Origin: Loripinus fragilis
Lineage: Eukaryota > Mollusca > Bivalvia > Lucinida > Lucinidae
Reading direction: 5' to 3'
Length of the DNA stretch: 64,000 nt
Assembly (NCBI GenBank): GCA_964019695.1
Contig: OZ026516.1
Location: forward strand, 79,005,018 to 79,069,017
A program made the translations under genes and the position numbers. The notes below the pieces were generated by a model that searched no databases, was not told the origin of the DNA, and was given only the letters and a program-made list of their open reading frames with translations. Position 1 is the first letter of the stretch. Each line of letters opens with the position of its first letter. Positions 58,561 to 64,000 of this stretch are shown here, one piece after another.

Positions 58561-59930
58561 GGCAGCAACTCTGGCTAAAATCCAGCAAAATGTCAGTCAC
58601 AAAGCTCGGATTTTAAATCCATTTGAATAGTCCAAAGTCATTGCAGATGATGCTGTGATAGGATCCTCTGAGAAAATAGGAAGCATAGCGAGTGTTATAC
58701 CACTGGGATAAGAAAAAACAAAGGCACAAACACAACAGGAGAACTCTGTGTCAATTGTGACGCCTTCGACAGATAATCAAAAGGACAATCCCTGTTGAAC
58801 TAATAATTGACTTCAGGAAACAATACCTGAAGTACTAGCACACATCACAGACTTATACACCAAGGCATGTGGGAACCTTTCACATACAGAACAATGTAGT
58901 GTACGCAAAAGTTACACACCCAAAAGGATATTTTCTCAAAAAATGATTTGATATTGGCATGACCACGCTGACAGATCATGTTATAAATGTAGGTGACCAT
59001 AAGCCAACACCAGGGGGGTACTCTATTTTTTCCGCATACGTAGGCTCGGACCCAGCATCTGCCGTTCACCCCCAAAAAATATCAGGAATTTAAGCACCCC
59101 CAAAAAAATATTTGGAATTTTAGCAACCCAAAAATATATCCCAATTCTGTACCTTGACCTTAAAAAAGACCCTAAAGTGCATAGAAATGACCCTCAAACT
59201 AGCCCAATTTTGTGATGACCCCAAAAAAATATCCACAAAATCTTCATACCCCCCAAAAAATGTTCATTTTTTTAAAAACCCCAAAAAATATTGAAATTCA
59301 GAATTTTGAACCCCAAAAAATAGACCTAGCCTACGCATGTGTGAAAATATCAGAGTACCCCCCAGGGAAGCCAACCAACGTCCACCAAGAAGAGTGCCTG
59401 TGGCATTTGCTGAAGAAGATAAAAAGTTATAAAACACATAGAAAATCAAGGTATAATCTGATCCAGCACATCACCATTGGCCAGTCCAGAAGTACTTTTT
59501 GGGAAGAAGGTTCTTCCTTGTGTAGATTATCACAGACTGAATGCCATTACTACCAAGGATGCCTTTCTATTGCCTAGAGTCTCTGACTGTCTGGACTCTG
59601 TCACTGGAGCAACCATGTTCTCTTGCTTTGATGTCGCGTCAGGCTATCACCAGATACCTGTCAAAGAATCAGACATCCCAAAGACTGCATTCTCCACAAA
59701 GTATGGATTGTAGGAATATATTTCTATGCCCATGGGCCTGACTAATCGTCCAGCAACATTTCAAAGATAAATGGAACTAGCACTCTCAGGGTTGCAGTGG
59801 CACACATGTTTGATTTATTTAGACAACATTGTAGTTTTTGGATCTACCTTTGATGAACCTCTGTAAAGGGTAGAGGTTCTCAACAGTATAAGGACCGCAG
59901 GGCTGAAGTAAAGCCAGAGAAATGGCTCCG
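58561..59930 (+). mobile_element. Degenerate Ty3/gypsy pol fragment, copy 2
   Basis: Starts in the linker before reverse transcriptase (MAATLAKIQQNVSHKARIL; IPEVLAHITDLYTKACG), then INVGDHK, the insertion at 59009-59367, PRRVPVAFAEED, VDYHRLNAITTKDAF, SCFDVASGYHQIPV, a TAG after KYGL, SMPMGLTN and YLDNIVVFG, ending about 59930. Very similar to copy 1 in the reverse transcriptase. Shares its TAG stop and YLDN change and adds its own stops. No LTR, RNase H or integrase. Confidence 0.8.
59009..59367. mobile_element. 359-bp hAT-like MITE with 8-bp target duplication
   Basis: Inserted in gypsy copy 2. AAGCCAAC (59001-59008) is repeated at 59368-59375. The ends ACCAGGGGGGTACTCT and AGAGTACCCCCCAGGG form a 12-bp perfect inverted core (GGGGGGTACTCT). 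Gypsy copy 1 (GGTGACCATTATCCAATC then AAGCAACCACC) supplies the empty site. The interior repeats a CCCCAAAAAAT(AT) motif many times. An 8-bp duplication with CAGGG-like ends fits the hAT superfamily. Non-coding; the 121-codon frame across it is spurious. Confidence 0.88.
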
Positions 59931-60035
59931 GTATTCAGTTGTACATACTGTTGAATCCCTATCTCTATTTTATCTGGAAATTGAAACTGAAAATTAAAAA
60001 CACAGTTTTGATCAAAAGTACAGAGTTTCAAAGTG
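59930..60035 (+). mobile_element. Penelope-like 3' tail fragment, divergent family, second copy
   Basis: GCTCCGGTATTCAGTTGTAC, ACTGTTGAATCCCTATCTC and ATCTGGAAATTGAA repeat 58430-58520 almost exactly. GCTCCGGTATTCAGTTTTA-type sequence is also seen in the tail at 62605. Confidence 0.6.
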
Positions 60036-60289
60036 AATTAGTTTGCTTTTCTGGTGTAAGAAGAGAAATTGTTTTTATTGCTGTAGATGAGCATAAATAT
60101 ACAAGGAATACTAGCATGTATTGTGTTACTGACTATGTTCGTATAATATGAACAACAGTTAACTGGTTGCACTAAAGTTATTTGGTTGCTGTTAAGTAAG
60201 TAATTGAATTAAAGTCAGTACCAACAGTCTTCAGATAAGTATTACAAAATCTAAACCCACCTTATATTACCATTTCAGACTTAATTTAT
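60036..60289. other. Unassigned AT-rich DNA
   Basis: No gene or repeat recognised. Confidence 0.4.
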
Positions 60290-60935
60290 ACTATCTTTGA
60301 CATCATTTTGGAGACACATAGTACCTTATGATATATTTAATATGGTAATATACGTTACTTGTACAGTTTTGACAAAACGTGGGAATGTATTTTTTTAACC
60401 AACTATCACTTGAGAGCTCTAATATTCTTTGTTAATGAAGTTTAAAAGCTATAAATTTGGCCAGATAGGTGAAGATATTTTTATGTGTTTTAAAGTTCAA
60501 AAATATATTGTTTCCAAAAGCAAATAAGCTTTGACAATTAGATATAGTCTCTTAATACCAGCTGATAAATTCCATTTCAGACAAATTAATATATTAATAT
60601 CTAATAAATAACCAAAAAAGTTTTGAAATAAATTAAATACCCTATAGTGTATCATTTAGGGTATTGGTCAATATATAGAATGCCTTGAAGTTTATGTAAC
60701 ATACATAACATACTGGCAATCAAATATCAAAATGATATTTTACACCAGAAACAATGTTTAATATCCTCTTTCTGTCTTGCTTATCAATGGAATGGCCAGT
60801 GAATTGTTTTTCAGAGACATGTTATTTTAATCTAAAATATGTTTTGAGAAAATTATCAAATGAAACTATTTAACAAAATTTCAATAATTATATATGGTGT
60901 AGTTGAATCTGTAACGTAAATGACACCATAATGGG
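60290..60935 (-). repeat. Diverged dispersed repeat, inverted copy of 33430-34200
   Basis: Reverse complement carries the same ordered landmarks as 33430-34200. Ends just before the Penelope fragment at 61013. No coding sequence seen. Confidence 0.55.
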
Positions 60936-61012
60936 CAAGTTTGACAAACATCAATATCTGCAGGGAATTAACTGTTCTTGTATATAACATGACTGTTTAG
61001 CCAATTTGAATT

Positions 61013-61070
61013 GCTGTGCTGACTTCAACACTCGCAATAAATAATTATTGTTAACTCAGAAACTTCTTAA
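61013..61070 (+). mobile_element. Penelope-like fragment copy 4, left piece
   Basis: GCTGACTTCAACACTCGCAA..TTGTTAACTCAGAAACTTCTTAA matches copy 1 at 32231-32273, with a 6-bp insertion. It is interrupted at TTAA by the element beginning at 61071 and resumes at 62186. Confidence 0.85.
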
Positions 61071-62185
61071 AGGCAGGGATTCTGTAACCCCCACCCCCAC
61101 CCCCCACAGATAAATTATTACCTGTAAGAGATGGTCAGTGAGCGGAGCTTAGCTATAGACCAGACAAGACCTTTCTTATATGATCTAGCAGATAAAAGAT
61201 AATATTCATTTTTTTTATTTTAATATTCATACAATTTTTATTTTTTGCATAAAAGTTATCTATAAGTATCATGCTGGATATTGTATGCACTTCTTCCCTG
61301 CCGAGTTTGATCGAATAATAATTTACAGCACTTTACCTAAGATGCAGTTTGAGTTCTGATCAGCACAGCTGATCTGGACCTTCTCCGTTTTCGAAATTAA
61401 ACTTTGTAAGATTTATCCCAAACTTTCGTTTATTAATTTGCAAATGTTATTTAGCAAATATAAATATAAAGTAAGAAAACAAAAAGTGACAGTGAATCCA
61501 TGAAATTAATGGATGATAAGTTCTATATAAACGTTAGTTTTGTGATCTTTGGACCGTGTTCGATCAGGTAAGCTAAATGCCAATTATCTTCGAGTAATTA
61601 CAGAGTAATCATGAACGTGTGGACACCAAACAAACAGGACTCGTCTCATTAAAGTGTCATTACATGTATGTGACTATCTTAGTTTGGATCAGTATAATAA
61701 GTAAGAAAATGTAAAATAAATGAGATTATCAGAAATTTATTTATATATACTAAATGTTTATAATTAAACATTTAGAAGTTAAATAAAAATAAATATGGTA
61801 TTAAATGATTTATACCATTGTTGTTCTAGTAGCAAAATATAGGTAAAAATAATAAATTGTTATTAAAAAATGTTGATTTTCTACTTAATGATTAATAGCA
61901 CTGGTCTGCTTTTCTTAAATTTCGACATATAGAAAAATATCCAAAATAAAATTATTTCAAAATCAATGTTTATTGTTTAGGTTTTGACTAAATTTACCAC
62001 ATATATGACAAAACCATATGGCCACTGAGCTGATTAGAGTTGTCAATCCTTTTCACAGTTTATTAGATAAGCCAATCAAATTAGAGATAAGCCTTAAGAG
62101 CTCCTGGAGATGTTCACAGCTTTAGTGCAAGTCAGAAAGTGCCAGAACTGAGGCTTATTTTTCCTTATATACCCCACTCCTGCCT
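61071..62185. mobile_element. 1115-bp TTAA-flanked element, Kolobok-like or piggyBac-like
   Basis: Inserted in Penelope-like copy 4, whose two halves are CTTCTTAA and TTAAACAAGG; intact copy 1 reads CTTCTTAAACAAGG, so TTAA is the duplicated target. The ends AGGCAGGGATTC and CCACTCCTGCCT give a 7-bp perfect inverted repeat (AGGCAGG), extended imperfectly. The interior is AT-rich without a transposase frame. The AGG...CCT polarity and TTAA site are the same as in the element embedded in the satellite. Confidence 0.88.
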
Positions 62186-62754
62186 TTAAACAAGGTTAGT
62201 GGTATTAAAAACTTCACAAAATCTTTTCTAAATTTTATAAGCTGGACTATGATTTGATATCTAAATTTCAAGTTGGACTTAAATCTCTCTTGCGCCAAGG
62301 GCTTTCGGAACCTGAATTTAATGGTGACTTGGTTTATAAATTGAAGAAGATTGTTGGCTCTAATAGTTTTTTCAGCGCAGTTCATTAAAATAATTTCCCG
62401 TTATAAAAAATTGGTTATAACATTAATGTATTGCAACAGACTGCATGCTAGGTAATCAACCAAATCAGGGTTGGCAACTTTGCTTTCCTCTTTAATTGCA
62501 TGCTGGTGGGTCGGACTTCAGACTCTATGACGGTTCCAACTTAAAGACTTATCTATTGATGAGATGGTAGGGGCCTGGTGCTTTGGCTGTTGGATTTCTT
62601 TTGCTCCGGTATTCAGTTTTATTTACTGTTGAGTCCTTATCTTTGCTTTATCTCTTTTTATATCTTGATTTATATGTTCTAGGAGATGATGCATTGTTAA
62701 GTTAGGGGTCTTTCATGCAAACAAAACATCTATGTGTCTTGATCCACATCTTTC
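62186..62754 (+). mobile_element. Penelope-like fragment copy 4, right piece
   Basis: Resumes at TTAAACAAGG and runs through the C-terminal coding region (ISKFQVGLKSLLRQGLSEP), with several stops and frameshifts, to the tail. Stops at CCACATCT, where copy 1 continues GAATTAAGG but a SINE fragment begins here. Missing about 50 bp of tail near 62590 relative to copy 1. Confidence 0.85.
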
Positions 62755-62837
62755 GTTTGATTTGATTCTTTATGTCCCATCAACAGTCTTTCAGTTTAAC
62801 AGGAACGGGTCTTCCTGGGTTGAACCAGTACCACACT
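62755..62837 (-). mobile_element. SINE family B, 3' fragment
   Basis: Reverse complement of the body and tail of 36530-36739: GATTCTTTATGTCCCATCAA, ACGGGTCTTCCTGGGTTGAA and CCAGTAC. The 5' part of the SINE is cut off where the palindrome starts (62838), consistent with the palindrome having inserted into the SINE. The remainder, if present, would lie beyond the window. Confidence 0.8.
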
Positions 62838-64000
62838 GGTCAATGTAAACGCACCGGTTGTTGCCACAATGAGCTAGTTGTGGCAATTTTCAGCACTGGT
62901 GCTGGCGTAAAAGATAAAAAAATCTATACCTGTTGACTTTATGATTTATTTATAAACTTGCATTTATTTTATTTGTGATGACACCTGGCGCACAGACCAT
63001 CGCACAGACCATCGGTAACATTGCAGCTTATGGCTCTGCCAAGCAATTGGTGATTTAATTCATGGTTTGGACTGCAAATCCAACACAGTTCTGGAGTTTT
63101 GTCGTGACAGGTGCTTTTTTTCTAGTGCATCTGCCTAAATTGAGGGAAATCTGCATGTCTAAGCGCAGCTGTTGTCATATTTCCATGAAATAACATCCAA
63201 AAAAGATTACCACTTTGTATTTTTTTCTTTCTAAACTAGTAAATGTTTTATTAAGGAATTTTATTACAACGCACTGGGAGCATTTTTCATGCATTGATAC
63301 AACGCACTGATGGTTGCACAGAAGGGCTGTGGTTGCTGGTGCAGATTCACCACAGCATTCGCTGTTCACATAAACGTTACACAAATCGCCATTTCAGCCA
63401 GCACATGATATTTCGATACTGTGACGAAGGCTCAGGCGAGCCTGTGCAAAACTTGCAGACTCCCAAGAGCCTTCAATGCCAGTACAAGAGAATGTTGTGG
63501 TAAGGCTGCACCAGCAACCATGGCACATCTAGGCAACCATCAGTGCGTTTTATCAATGCATAAAAAATTGCCACCAGTGCGTTGTAACAAAATTCCTCAA
63601 TAAAACGTTAGCTAGTTTGCCAAGAAAAAATACAAAGTGGTAATCATTTTTGGATTTTATTACATGTAAACATGAAAACAGCTGTGCTTAGACATGCATA
63701 TTCCCTTCAATTTAGGCAGTTACACTAGAAAAAACACCTGCCATGGCAAAACTGTGCTGGAATTGCCGTCCAATCCATGAATTAAATCACAAATTGCTTG
63801 GCAGAGCCATAAAATGCAATGTTACCGATGGTATGTGCGCCAGGTGTTATCACAAATATAATAAATGCAAGTTTATAAATAAATCATAAAGTCAACAGGT
63901 ATAGATTTTTGCCTTTTTACGCCAGCACCAGTAGTGCTACAGTGCGGAAAATTGCCACCACCAGCTCGTTGTAGCAACAACCGGTGCTTTTACATTGACC
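62838..64000. repeat. Long foldback palindrome, reaching the window end
   Basis: The left arm (62838 to about 63368) begins GGTCAATGTAAACGCACCGG. The right arm (about 63484-64000) ends in the complementary CCGGTGCTTTTACATTGACC. Matching segments run the whole way: 'ttatgatttatttataaacttgcatttatt', 'ggctctgccaagcaatt', 'gattaccactttgtatttttt', 'cgcactgatggttgc'. The arms differ by roughly 10 % and several indels. The central loop is about 115 bp. No protein family recognised in the short frames. Probably a foldback DNA element. Confidence 0.9.

Noticed and set aside
59212..59577. 121-codon ORF at the second gypsy copy
   Set aside because: It reads through the hAT-like MITE into gypsy sequence in the wrong frame.
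58432..60015. Direct repeats flanking gypsy copy 2 as its LTRs
   Set aside because: The repeated segment matches the Penelope-like 3' tail elsewhere in the window (32720-32800, 62600-62680) and lacks LTR-like TG...CA ends.
62838..64000. Palindrome as a sequencing or assembly fold-over
   Set aside because: The arms differ by many substitutions and indels, which a fold-over artefact would not produce.

Overview
The window looks like intergenic DNA from an animal genome, most plausibly a bivalve or other marine invertebrate. The DNA is AT-rich, with no operons and no long intact reading frame. It is packed with tRNA-derived SINEs, TIR elements, a degenerate Ty3/gypsy pol and Penelope-like reverse transcriptase copies. 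I recognise no intact host gene. The species assignment is inference; the repeat content is read directly from the sequence.

Layout. 1-1453 is a dispersed block that recurs, with a SINE inserted, at 41229-42897. 1726-19359 is an 18-copy tandem array with an exact 980-bp period. Every unit carries a 652-bp TTAA-flanked element with near-perfect terminal inverted repeats (TIRs), plus a 320-bp spacer. Diagnostic variants show a higher-order structure: units 3-8 correspond to units 10-15. A MITE-like element (19360-19766) abuts the right edge of the array. A foldback element with roughly 400-bp arms occupies 20868-23446. 23.4-31 kb is mostly featureless AT-rich DNA with one SINE and one 130-bp palindrome.

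31-48 kb holds a 5'-truncated Penelope-like copy (31020-33165), several tails of the same or related families, SINEs, a TIR element (39078-40322) and a 1.3-kb mariner-like element (45692-46995). 48.2-56 kb is a triple nest: a dead gypsy pol is interrupted by a TA-flanked long-TIR element (51117-55594), whose left arm is interrupted by a minus-strand Penelope-like copy (about 51148-54304). 58.4-60 kb has a second dead gypsy fragment carrying a 359-bp element flanked by an 8-bp target duplication. 61-62.75 kb is a Penelope-like fragment split by a 1115-bp TTAA-flanked element whose AGG...CCT ends resemble those of the satellite-embedded element. The window ends in a palindrome of more than 1.1 kb (62838-64000).

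How the parts fit. The nesting gives relative ages. Gypsy is older than the TA element, which is older than Penelope copy 2. The Penelope fragment at 61-62.75 kb is older than the TTAA element inside it. Shared disabling changes between copies (a TAG stop and YLDN in both gypsy copies; the same in-frame TGA in both long Penelope copies) suggest that already defective sequences were copied. The most unusual object is the homogeneous 17.6-kb macrosatellite built from a TTAA (Kolobok-type or piggyBac-type) non-autonomous transposon.
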